Shown in pieces: positions 1 through 6,990 of a stretch of DNA of 12,447 nt. The position numbers were made by a program, and so were the translations under genes. Position 1 is the first letter of the stretch. Every line of letters begins with the position of its first letter. The notes below the pieces were generated by a model, which saw only the letters and a program-made list of their open reading frames with translations, made no database searches and was not told where the DNA came from. This DNA is from Parvularia atlantis (lineage: Eukaryota > Opisthokonta > Rotosphaerida), in the NCBI GenBank assembly GCA_943704415.1, contig CALSCO010001846.1:1-12447 (forward strand), in the 5' to 3' direction.

Positions 1-21
1 GGGGGGGGGGGGGGGGGGGGG
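1..21. other. Poly-G run at the window edge
   Basis: Twenty-one consecutive G bases open the window, directly before a stretch that looks like an intron (a donor-like GTGCC at 22 to 26 if one G is shared, acceptor CAG ending at 60). It most likely marks a contig edge, a low-quality read end or an unresolved homopolymer. It cuts off the upstream part of the SND1 gene. It has no telomeric repeat unit. Confidence 0.6.
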
Positions 22-60
22 TGCCTGTGTGCGCGTGCGCTCAAGGCGCGTGCGGCGCAG

Positions 61-896
61 AACGACCTCGTCTCGGCCCTGTTCAGCGCCGACAAGCAGT
101 GGTACCGCGCGCGCATCGTTCAGCTCAACCCGGATAAGACGGCTGACGTGCTCTTTGTCGATTTTGGCAACGTCTGTGCTCACACGCCGCGGCAGGCGTG
201 TGCGGAACTCACACGCGTCGCGCGCGCAGTCGGAGAAGGTGCCCGCAACGGGCCTGCGGCCGCTGCCGTCGCAATTTGCATCGCTGCCGGCGCAGGCCAA
301 CGAGTATTTGCTCGTGTGCCTGCAGGCCCCGCCCGCGGCGGTGCGCCCTGGCGCTGCTGCGCGTCTTGCGTGCCTGACGGCAACGCAGAGCGACTACGAC
401 AAGGAGGCCCTTACGGCGCTGGGCGAGCTCGTGCTCGGCAAGGAGCTCGTGTGCAACGTGGTCCAGCGCGTCGAGAAGCTGGCGCACGTGCTCGCGTACG
501 ACGACCCGGAGGTGGACGCGGCGAGCCTCGACAGCGTGCGTGCGCCTGGCAGCTCTGCGTGCGCGGCTCACACCCACCGCAGGCCTCGCAGTCGATCAAC
601 GCGCGTATGATCGAGATGGGCCTCGGCATCGTCGACAAGCGTCGCGAGCGCTTCCTCGCGCCCGTGGTGCGTGCGCGGCACGGGCGCGTGCACGCGATGT
701 CTGACACGCCCGCGTGCCCGTAGGTCGCAAAGATGGTCGAGGCGCAGGAGGAGGCGCAGTCGCGTCGCGTGCGTGCGCACTGCGACACCCGCTCGCTGCC
801 GTGCTGATCGCGCTCGTGCCGCAGGTCAACATGTGGGAGTACGGCGACGTGACGGGCGACGACGCGCGCGAGTTTGGCTTCACGCGCCGCACTTAG
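61..896 (+). CDS. SND1: Staphylococcal nuclease/Tudor domain protein (Tudor-SN, SND1), C-terminal part
   Basis: This is the 3' end of a Tudor-SN gene; the upstream SN repeats lie outside the window. Exons are 61-171, 230-340, 389-535, 583-666, 724-768 and 825-896 (TAG at 894), giving 189 residues. All five introns are phase 0; the 48-nt one at 341-388 is in frame and slightly less certain. The Tudor core reads [12 protein letters not shown], then LFVDFGN. The aromatic-cage positions are kept as F, Y, F and F, where human SND1 has tyrosine at the last two. The text LPAQANEY and the ending [13 protein letters not shown] match the family closely. SND1 proteins bind RNA and dimethylarginine proteins and act in RNA decay, splicing and transcription. 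The stretch 22-60 may be an intron or in-frame coding sequence (ALKARAAQ), so the first exon border is open. Confidence 0.9.
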
Positions 897-985
897 AGGG
901 CGCGCGAGCCCAGCACGCGAGAGAGCGCGAAGCGAGAGCAAAAAAGTCTCCAGCGTGTGTGGTCTCACGCACATTCTTTTGCACA

Positions 986-2246
986 ATGTGGGAGGTGTTG
1001 TCGCCGTTCGTGCTCGGCGGGACGGCGTGCTGCGTGGCCGAGCTGGGTGCGCGACAACGCCCGATCGGGGCGCGGGCTGAGGCGCTGCACGTCCCAGTGA
1101 CCTTCCCGATCGACACGACCAAGATCCGGCTGCAGGTGCAGGGCCAGCACACGTCCGCGTTCATGCGCCAGATCAAGTACCGCGGGATGCTGCACGCGTT
1201 CGGGCGGATCGCGCGCGAGGAGGGCGTGCGCGTGCTCTACCGCGGGTGCGCCGCGCTCGCTGCCGCTGCTTGTGCTGATCGCGCTCACGAAGGCTTAACG
1301 CCGCGCTGCTGCGCCAGGCGTGCTACGGGACGCTCAAGCTCGGTGCGCGACGGCACCGTCGTCGTCGTCGCGGGCTGACGTGCGCGCCGCAGGGATCTAC
1401 GAGAACGTGCAGCGGATCGCGCACGGCCCGCGCGTGCCCGACCACTACTTGACCAACCTGGGCGCGGCCGTGTTTGCGGGCGGCGTCTCGGCCGCGATCG
1501 CCTCGCCCACGGACCGCGTCAAGATCCGGATGCAGGCGCACAGCCCCACCCAGCGCTACCGCAGCTTCGCTGACGCCGTCGTGCGGATCGCGCGGGCCGA
1601 GGGCGTGCGCGGGCTGTACCGCGGCATGGGCGCGACGGCGCAGCGCGCGGCGCTGGTGGCCGGCGTCGAGCTGCCGACGTACTCGCAGGCCAAGGCGACG
1701 CTGATCACCCACATCGGCATGAGCAACGGCGTGCTCACGCACTTCTGGTGCGTGCGGCGTGCGCCGCCCTGGGACGTGTGTGCTTGACCTGTGTGCCGTG
1801 CACGCAGTGCGAGCATGATCGCGGGCCTGTTCAGCGCACTCGCCTCAAACCCGATCGACGTCGTCAAGGTGTGTCCGCACACGCGTGTCTGCCCGGAGCG
1901 CGCTGAGCAGCGTCATGCGCGCACCAGTCGCGCCTCATGAACCAGTCGGTCGTCGACGGCGAGCGCATGTACCGCGGCGTGTACGACTGCTTCGTGCAGG
2001 CACGTGCACGCGCGTACTATTGTGCTGGCGACTGACCGCGCGACGCAGACCATCCGCAACGAGGGCGTGCGCGCGCTCTACAAGGGTGCGTGTGCGCGGG
2101 CAACGCCGACGACGTGCGCCTTGACCGCGTGCGCAGGCTTTGTCCCGACGTACCTGCGGCAGGGCCCGTGGAACGTCACGTGCTTCTTGACGCTCGAGCA
2201 GCTCAAGCGCGTGTTTGACGCGCCGCGCACACACCAGCCAGCGTAA
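986..2246 (+). CDS. SLC25A30: Mitochondrial carrier, SLC25A14/A30 (UCP5/KMCP1) type
   Basis: A complete inner-membrane carrier of 297 residues. Exons are 986-1046, 1098-1245, 1293-1342, 1393-1747, 1808-1868, 1928-1999, 2049-2085 and 2137-2246 (TAA). It has the three SLC25 repeats, each with a PxD/E..K/R signature: PIDTTKIR at 24-31, PTDRVKIR at 125-132 and PIDVVKSR at 220-227. Stretches such as [31 protein letters not shown] and YLRQGPWN are typical of the UCP5/KMCP1 branch, which in animals moves small anions and is linked to dicarboxylate, sulfate or phosphate exchange. The closely related plant dicarboxylate/UCP4-6 carriers are the main alternative, so the substrate is inferred only. The sixth intron (2000-2048) needs a GC donor. 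The start ATG is 89 bp after the SND1 stop, with an A-rich stretch about 40 bp upstream. Confidence 0.93.
2000..2048 (+). other. Probable GC-AG intron in the SLC25 gene
   Basis: The 49-nt intron begins CAG|GCACGT and ends GACGCAG, with a CTGAC branch-like motif near its 3' end. Using GC at 2000-2001 gives DCFVQ|TIRNEG, which aligns without a gap to other UCP5-type carriers. The nearby GT (1994) would delete two conserved residues (VQ). The GC donor is therefore favoured. A base-call error at the +2 position would look the same. Confidence 0.6.
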
Positions 2247-2281
2247 TAGCGAGATGCACTTGTACTTTTCCCTGCCGAGTG

Positions 2282-2283
<2 letters not shown>

Positions 2284-2331
<48 letters not shown>
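2284..2331. repeat. (CA)24 microsatellite
   Basis: A perfect dinucleotide run of 24 CA units. It lies in the 116-bp gap between the stop of the SLC25 gene and the stop of the convergent carboxypeptidase gene, so it falls in one or both 3' UTRs. No gene is encoded by it. Confidence 0.97.
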
Positions 2332-2334
<3 letters not shown>

Positions 2335-2362
2335 ACATTCAAGATGCACCCGCGCTCACGGC

Positions 2363-3781
2363 TCAGTTGCTCGCCGGGCCCAGACGCCACACTGCGCGCG
2401 CGCGCGGAAGTGAGCACACAGGCGCGAACGAACGGGCGTGCACCGACGCACCCGCGTCGCTGAAGTAGACAAACGCCGCCCAGATCTCCTCGCCCGTGGG
2501 CTTGATCTGGTCCGCGGGCAGGCGGAAGCCGTAGCGGCCCTCGTCACGCAGCTCGAGCGTCCAGCCCCACATGCCCGCCTGCTCGGTGAACCAGTCGTCG
2601 GTCGAGCCCGTGGTCGGGTAGAGCTCGGCGGCGCGCTGGGAGGTGTAGCGCTTGCCCGACTGGGCCAAGATAGCGTCGCGCATGCCATCGCCGACCTGCT
2701 TGAGCACGGCCTCGTCGCTCGAGGGCTGGACGGTGTAGCCGAACGAGCGCAGGATGAGCTGGCCGTAGGAGTGGAAGTCGATGGCGCTGGCGCGGTTGCG
2801 CAGCGTGAGGATGTAGTTCTGCACGGCCTTGGTCTCGGGCTCGGACGCGACCGAGGGTCCACGGAAGTCCTGCGCGCACGGCTGGGCCGAGGCGCCGACG
2901 CCGCCCCAGTGGTTGTTGAAGTTGCGGTTGAGGTCGACGCCGATGCAGGTCGAGCCGGCGTTGGTCGCGCGGTTCTTGCGCCAGAGGCGGTCTGTGGACC
3001 AGCTGAAGGCGTAGCCGTCGGGGTTGATGCACGGCGCGACGACAAACTCGAAGCGGTCGACCATGGTCGTGGTCGTGTTGTCGACGCCGTAGCCCTCGAG
3101 CAGCTTGGTGGTGATGTAGGCGACGGTGGCGGGGGAGATCCACTCGCGCGCGTGGATGCAGCCGTCGTACCAGATGGTCTTGGCCGGGGTCAGGTTGCGC
3201 GGGCTCTTGATGCGGAGCACGGCGAGGTCGCGGCCCTGAACCGTCTTGCCAATGGACGGTACCCAGGTCGTGAGCGTCGGGAAGCGCGTGGCGAGCTCGG
3301 CATAGTACGCGATCAGCTCCTCGAACGTGTGGTAGTCGTCGAAGAAGTCGGCCGCGGCGCCGCGCTTGCGCAGGTGCTCGGCCGTCTGGCGCGCCTCGGC
3401 CGCGAGCAGCTCGGCCACGTCGTCGGCGTACACCTCGCACGCGAGGCGCGCGCGCAGCGGCCGCAGCGCCGCCGGCGAGCCGCGCACGTCCACGACGGCA
3501 CCGGCGCCGTAATGGTGCGTCCACACGTCCAGGTGCTGCTCCTCCTTGATGCGCTCAAAGGCCTGCGACCCAACACGGCGGGGTTTATCCGTCTGCTGTC
3601 GGTGGCACAGCACGCGCGCGAGAGGCCGCACCGCCACATCCTCGGCCGTCGCCAGCGTGCACCGCAGCACCTGCTCGCCCGCGTACTGCGCGAGGTGCGG
3701 CACGTCCGGGCGCGCCGGCGCCGCGCTCACGACCGCCGCGGCCGCGGCCACCACGACGAGGGCGATGAGCACGGCCTTCAT
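2363..3781 (-). CDS. Secreted M14 metallocarboxypeptidase (A/B family) with propeptide, likely B-type specificity
   Basis: A zinc carboxypeptidase that removes C-terminal residues. The model of 429 residues uses segments 3781-3632, 3562-2452 and 2391-2363 (TGA). Residues 1 to about 20 form a signal peptide (MKAVLIALVV then an Ala/Val core). An M14 activation propeptide follows (about 35-115), then the catalytic domain. Zinc ligands are H187 and E190 (HAREW) and H314 (DFHSYGQ). R263 sits in NRNF and the catalytic base is E387 (TLELRD). The position equal to residue 255 of bovine carboxypeptidase A is D372 (TDDW), as in carboxypeptidase B, which suggests basic C-terminal substrates. Both introns (3631-3563, 69 nt; 2451-2392, 60 nt) are in frame. 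The second has clear splice signals and ends the protein soon after FVYFSDA; the first is less certain. The start is 44 bp from the divergent PSME3 start. Confidence 0.93.
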   Translation of the reverse strand: MKAVLIALVVVAAAAAVVSAAPARPDVPHLAQYAGEQVLRCTLATAEDVAVRPLARVLCHRQQTDKPRRVGSQAFERIKEEQHLDVWTHHYGAGAVVDVRGSPAALRPLRARLACEVYADDVAELLAAEARQTAEHLRKRGAAADFFDDYHTFEELIAYYAELATRFPTLTTWVPSIGKTVQGRDLAVLRIKSPRNLTPAKTIWYDGCIHAREWISPATVAYITTKLLEGYGVDNTTTTMVDRFEFVVAPCINPDGYAFSWSTDRLWRKNRATNAGSTCIGVDLNRNFNNHWGGVGASAQPCAQDFRGPSVASEPETKAVQNYILTLRNRASAIDFHSYGQLILRSFGYTVQPSSDEAVLKQVGDGMRDAILAQSGKRYTSQRAAELYPTTGSTDDWFTEQAGMWGWTLELRDEGRYGFRLPADQIKPTGEEIWAAFVYFSDAGASVHARSFAPVCSLPRARAVWRLGPASN

Positions 3782-3825
3782 CACGTGTGCAACAATCACG
3801 CGATCCCACTGCGGCCACACGCACC
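3782..3825. promoter_or_regulatory. 44-bp divergent promoter region between carboxypeptidase and PSME3
   Basis: Only 44 bp separate the two start codons. The stretch contains CACGTG at 3783-3788 (an E-box-like palindrome) and AACAATCACG, and ends in CACC right before the PSME3 ATG. Both 5' UTRs and any shared promoter must fit here or overlap the opposite gene. No TATA box is visible. The function is inferred from position alone. Confidence 0.4.
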
Positions 3826-5008
3826 ATGGCCGACAGGCGAGTAGCGTGACAGCCATACCGCTCGATGGCTGACGCGTCGGGCACAGGGACGGCGCGAAGC
3901 ACGAGCACGACGACGAGAACGCCGAGGCGCCGTTCGACGCGGTCACGGACGAGGAGAAGGCGCTGCGCCAAAAGGTCAAGGACTTCCGGCGTGAGGTGCA
4001 GCACGCCGCGCGCAAGCACATCCACGAGACGATGCCGACCAAGATCATGCTGCTGGACAAGCTGTTCCACGTGCGCGGCACGCGCGCGCAGGGGGGTCCG
4101 ATCGGGCGACTGATGTGTGAGCGATGCAGTCGCTCTCGCGCACGCCACCCGCCGGTGACGCACCCGTCGTCGACCCGATCGATGCCGCCGCGCACGCCCC
4201 GGCCGCCGCCGCACCCGCCGCACCGGCTGCCGGCGCGGGCAAGAAGCGGAAACACGGTGCATACGGCCCGCGTGCTCCTGCTGCACCTGCATGTGCTGAT
4301 GTGCACGCGGTGGACGCAGGCGAGGCCGACGCGCCGCCCGCTCCCGCTGCTGCCGTAGCCGCAGCCGCAGCCGCAGCCGCAGCCGTGCCGCCCGGGGCCG
4401 TGGTCGGCGAGGGCGGGCGCCTCGTGTACCCGCACCACGTGCCCGCGCAGCGCGACATCGCGCCGTTGACGGCGGTGCTGCGCGCCGAGGCGCAGGACCT
4501 GATCGAGTTGTGCAACACGGTCAAGATCAGCATCCAGCTGCACATCCCCAAGATCGAATCTGGGGGCGACTTTGGCGTGCACATCCGTGCGTGTCCCGCG
4601 CGGCGAGTGCACGCTCGTGATGCTAACAGCCGCGTGGCCAGAGGAAGAGACGGTGTCGGATGTCCTGCGCGCCGAGGACAGCGCGTACGCGATGCTCGAC
4701 ACGATCATCAAGTACCACTCGCTCCGCGCCAAGCTCGCGACCAAGGTGATCAAGTACCCGAACGTGGAGGACTACAAGCTCGGCGTGGCCGCGATCGACT
4801 TTAAGGAGCACATCAACCTGCGCATGTGCACGGCGGTGCGTGCATGTGTGCGCGTGCCGACGCCGACCGCTTGCTCACGGCGTTGCGCGCGCGCGCCTGC
4901 GCCCGGCAGGACCTGCGCAACGCCTACGCGACGATGTACGACATCATCATCAAGAACCTCGACCGGCTCAAGAAGCCGCGCACGTCGCACTCATCCAGCA
5001 TGTTTTGA
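3826..5008 (+). CDS. PSME3: Proteasome activator PA28-gamma (REG-gamma, PSME3) homologue
   Basis: PA28 proteins form heptameric rings that open the 20S proteasome; the gamma type is nuclear. The model of 290 residues uses exons 3826-3840, 3900-4070, 4130-4256, 4320-4586, 4642-4835 and 4910-5008 (TGA). Family text includes LIELCNTVKISIQLHIPKIE, GVHIQEETV, KYPNVEDY and DLRNAYATMYD. The homologue-specific loop (about 65-125) is Ala/Pro-rich and holds the basic cluster KKRKH at 100-104, a likely nuclear signal in the same place as KKRR of human PA28-gamma. The activation loop reads ESGGDFG (184-190) instead of the usual EDGNNFG. The five-codon first exon (MADRR) is the least certain part. It is chosen because the ATG sits in CACCATGG and because frame 0 upstream of 3900 has a stop at 3870 and no ATG. 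The 63-nt intron 4257-4319 is in frame but has clear splice motifs. Confidence 0.92.
4352..4387 (+). repeat. GCAGCC hexanucleotide repeat coding for polyalanine
   Basis: About five imperfect GCAGCC units lie inside PSME3 exon 4 and encode a run of alanines flanked by valines in the homologue-specific loop. The run probably arose by replication slippage and may vary in length between strains. Confidence 0.85.
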
Positions 5009-5071
5009 GGCGCAGGCACAGAGTTTGGGGGCATTTTTTGGGCGAGCTGGCGCGCACTGCAGGCGCGGCGC

Positions 5072-5822
5072 TCAGACGGGCACGCAGACGGGCAGGCACG
5101 GGCAGTCGATCTCCTGCGTGGCCAGGAACTGCGAGCAGCCGGCGTCCTTGAACAGGTTGACCTGCGCGCGCACGCGTCAGCAGCAGCGGTAGGCCTACTC
5201 AGGCTCGCGGGCGCGCGCTGTCACACCTGGATCGGGCAAAGGTCCTGGTCGACGCGGTCGCCGAGCGGCACAGTGATGGTGCTCATGCCCGGGTCAAAGT
5301 GCACGACGGCGTCGGTGTCGCCGCGAAGCGCGCACTGAAGCGGGGGGCGGCGAAGGCGGTGAGCGTCGCAGCGGCGGGCTGGGCCGGCACGCACCAGGGC
5401 CGGCGGGCCGACATTGGTCAGGACGGGCTTGCCCTGGCCGTTGAGGATGCACTCGGTGTCGGGCAGGTTGACGCAGTCGATCGACGACGTCATGCCGGTG
5501 CACACGGCGGTCGAGTAGAACGTGAGCGTGACGGCGAGGTTGTGCGGGTTGACGGTCGCGCCGTAGATGAACTTGGACGGGATGTTGCCCGACGCGTCGA
5601 TGTACTTGGGCACGATGTCGCTGCGCGCGACGCACTTGACGCCCGCCGGCGCGTTCCACAGCGTGAGGATGCCGTTCGAGACCGTGCAGATCGGGACCGG
5701 GGTGGCCGTGGCGGCGCCTGCGCCCAGATCGCGTCAGGCGGCCGTCGCGCGGGGGCCGTCGTGCGCGGCGCACCGGTGAGGGCGAGGACGAGGGCGCAGG
5801 CGAGGACCAGGGCGCGGGTCAT
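5072..5822 (-). CDS. Small cysteine-rich secreted protein, unknown family (paralogue 1)
   Basis: I do not recognise this family. The model of 189 residues uses exons 5822-5774, 5717-5395, 5334-5227 and 5161-5072 (TGA), with introns of 56, 60 and 65 nt carrying CTGAC- or CTCAC-like branch motifs. The N-terminus MTRALVLACALVLALT followed by GAATATPVP is a typical signal peptide with an AxA-like cleavage site at about residue 20. The mature part has no other hydrophobic span and carries 11 cysteines, including a DCPCLPVC tail, which suggests an extracellular disulfide-bonded protein. It is a tandem duplicate of the next gene upstream (6806-6039): all three introns fall at equal positions and phases, and both share GKPVLTNVGPPA, NLPDT, CPIQVNLFKD and ATQEIDCPC. 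Its stop is 63 bp from the PSME3 stop (convergent). A role in defence, adhesion or feeding would be guesswork. Confidence 0.88.
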
Positions 5823-5875
5823 GATCGCGGGCGTCGGGTGGTGGTGGTGCTGCACCGCCGCCGCGCGAGCCGCGA

Positions 5876-5884
5876 CCTTTGTAC
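5876..5884 (-). promoter_or_regulatory. TATA-like element upstream of secreted paralogue 1
   Basis: On the minus strand this reads GTACAAAGG, about 55-60 nt before the ATG at 5822. It is one of the few A-rich spots in a GC-rich leader, and it matches in position and in the AAAGG core an element upstream of the second paralogue. Function is inferred. The rest of the 216-bp gap (5823-6038) shows nothing else recognisable. Confidence 0.3.
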
Positions 5885-6038
5885 CGCCACCGGCACGGGC
5901 GACGTGGTGCAGCGTCGCCGTGCCGAAGGGGCGCCGCGGGCGGCAAGCGCAGGCTCGGCTATGATGCGCTTATGAGCAGGCCGTTCAAAGGGAGGAGAGC
6001 ACACAAAAGGAGGGACAACGCTCGCACGCTCACACGTC

Positions 6039-6806
6039 TCAGTTGTACGTCGGGCACTGGCACGGGCAGTCGATCTCCTGCGTTGCGAGGAACAGCGTGC
6101 AGGCTTCGTCCTTGAACAGGTTGACCTGTGCGTTCGGAGCGCCGCGTCAGTCACAATCGCAGCCGCGGGCGCGGCCGCGGCACCTGGATCGGGCAAAAGT
6201 CCTCGGCGACGGCCGCGCCGAGCGGCACGTTGATCGCGGTCATGCCCGTCGTGAACTTGATCGCAGCGTTGGTGTCGCCGCGCTTGGCGCACTGCGGGCC
6301 AGTGCGGGCGCGTGAGATCGCCGAGGTGCACGCGCTTCACGAGCCCCCGCGACGCACGACGGCGGGCGGGCCGACGTTGGTCAGGACGGGCTTGCCGTTG
6401 GTGTCGAGGACGCAGCGCGTGTCGGGCAGGTTGACGCACTGGATCGAGCCCGCGGGGCCCGTGCAGTCGTCGTTGAAGTAGAAGCTGACGGTGACCTTGA
6501 GGCTGTGCGGGGTCACGGTCGCGCCAAAGATGAACTTGGCGTCGATGTTGCCGCCCGACTTGATGTAGGACGAGGGCACGTCGCTGCGCGAGACGCACTG
6601 CACGTTGCGCGGCGTGTTGTATAGCGTGAGCACGCCGTTGGAGACCGTGCACGTCGCGCTGGTCGTCGTGCGCTTCTGCGCCTGCGCGGCGAGGGCGGTG
6701 GCTGGGCACGCGTGGCTCAGCGCGGCACGGCACGGTCGCAGGAGGACGCACAGGCCATGAGCGCGACAAGCGCGCAGGCGACGACGGCGGCGACGAGGCG
6801 GGCCAT
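6039..6806 (-). CDS. Small cysteine-rich secreted protein, unknown family (paralogue 2)
   Basis: The tandem sister of the gene at 5822-5072. Exons are 6806-6752, 6701-6358, 6291-6184 and 6125-6039 (TGA), giving 197 residues. Intron 1 (50 nt) splits the signal peptide. Splicing at CCCAG|CC joins MARLVAAVVACALVALMA to STALAAQAQ, restoring a clean signal peptide and frame, which supports the model. Introns 2 (66 nt) and 3 (58 nt) sit exactly where they do in paralogue 1, and exon 3 is 108 nt in both. Eleven cysteines match in number and almost all in spacing; the tail is DCPCQCP. Shared text includes ARSD/SRSD, KFIFGATVTPH, CVNLPDT, GKPVLTNVGPPA and VNLFKDEAC. No catalytic motif or known domain was seen. 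It is probably exported and disulfide-bonded. Confidence 0.88.
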
Positions 6807-6868
6807 GGGTCGAGCACGCGGTGATCCCTGGGAGGCCTGGTGGTGCGCAGTGATGCGCGGCCGCGCCG

Positions 6869-6878
6869 CCTTTTATGC
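6869..6878 (-). promoter_or_regulatory. TATA-like element upstream of secreted paralogue 2
   Basis: The minus strand reads GCATAAAAGG about 65-70 nt before the ATG at 6806, inside a GC-rich leader. It is close to a canonical TATA box and parallels the element upstream of paralogue 1. The remaining part of the 184-bp gap (6807-6990) also holds the leader of the divergent CDCA3-like gene and shows no other clear site. Confidence 0.4.
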
Positions 6879-6990
6879 GGCCGTGGCCTCCTGGTGATCC
6901 CCGCGCTGATTCACGCGCCGTGGGTGTCCATCATGTCGTGTCACTGATCTACTTTGACGCTCGAACTGACATTCGACGACGGTTACGAAC

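Noticed and set aside
1-21. Poly-G run as a telomere or regulatory G-tract
   Set aside because: No telomere-type unit is present and it lies at the window edge inside the SND1 gene, so an assembly or read artefact is more likely.
2215-2463. ORF coding a His-Thr repeat across the CA microsatellite
   Set aside because: It is simply the translation of the dinucleotide repeat, between two convergent genes.
2438-3844. A 468-codon open frame on the plus strand opposite the carboxypeptidase
   Set aside because: Its sequence is low-complexity Arg/Ala/Gly/Val text produced by the GC-rich antisense of a real gene. The minus strand has full M14 active-site motifs.
3865-3899. ATG at 3865 as the PSME3 start
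   Set aside because: Its frame runs into Arg/Thr-rich text and does not join the coding frame at 3900 without a frameshift, and the room for an intron is too small.
3782-4753. Upstream extension of the carboxypeptidase frame to about 796 codons
   Set aside because: The extra part is antisense to PSME3 exons and has no protein-like features. The signal peptide at MKAVLIALVV marks the true start.
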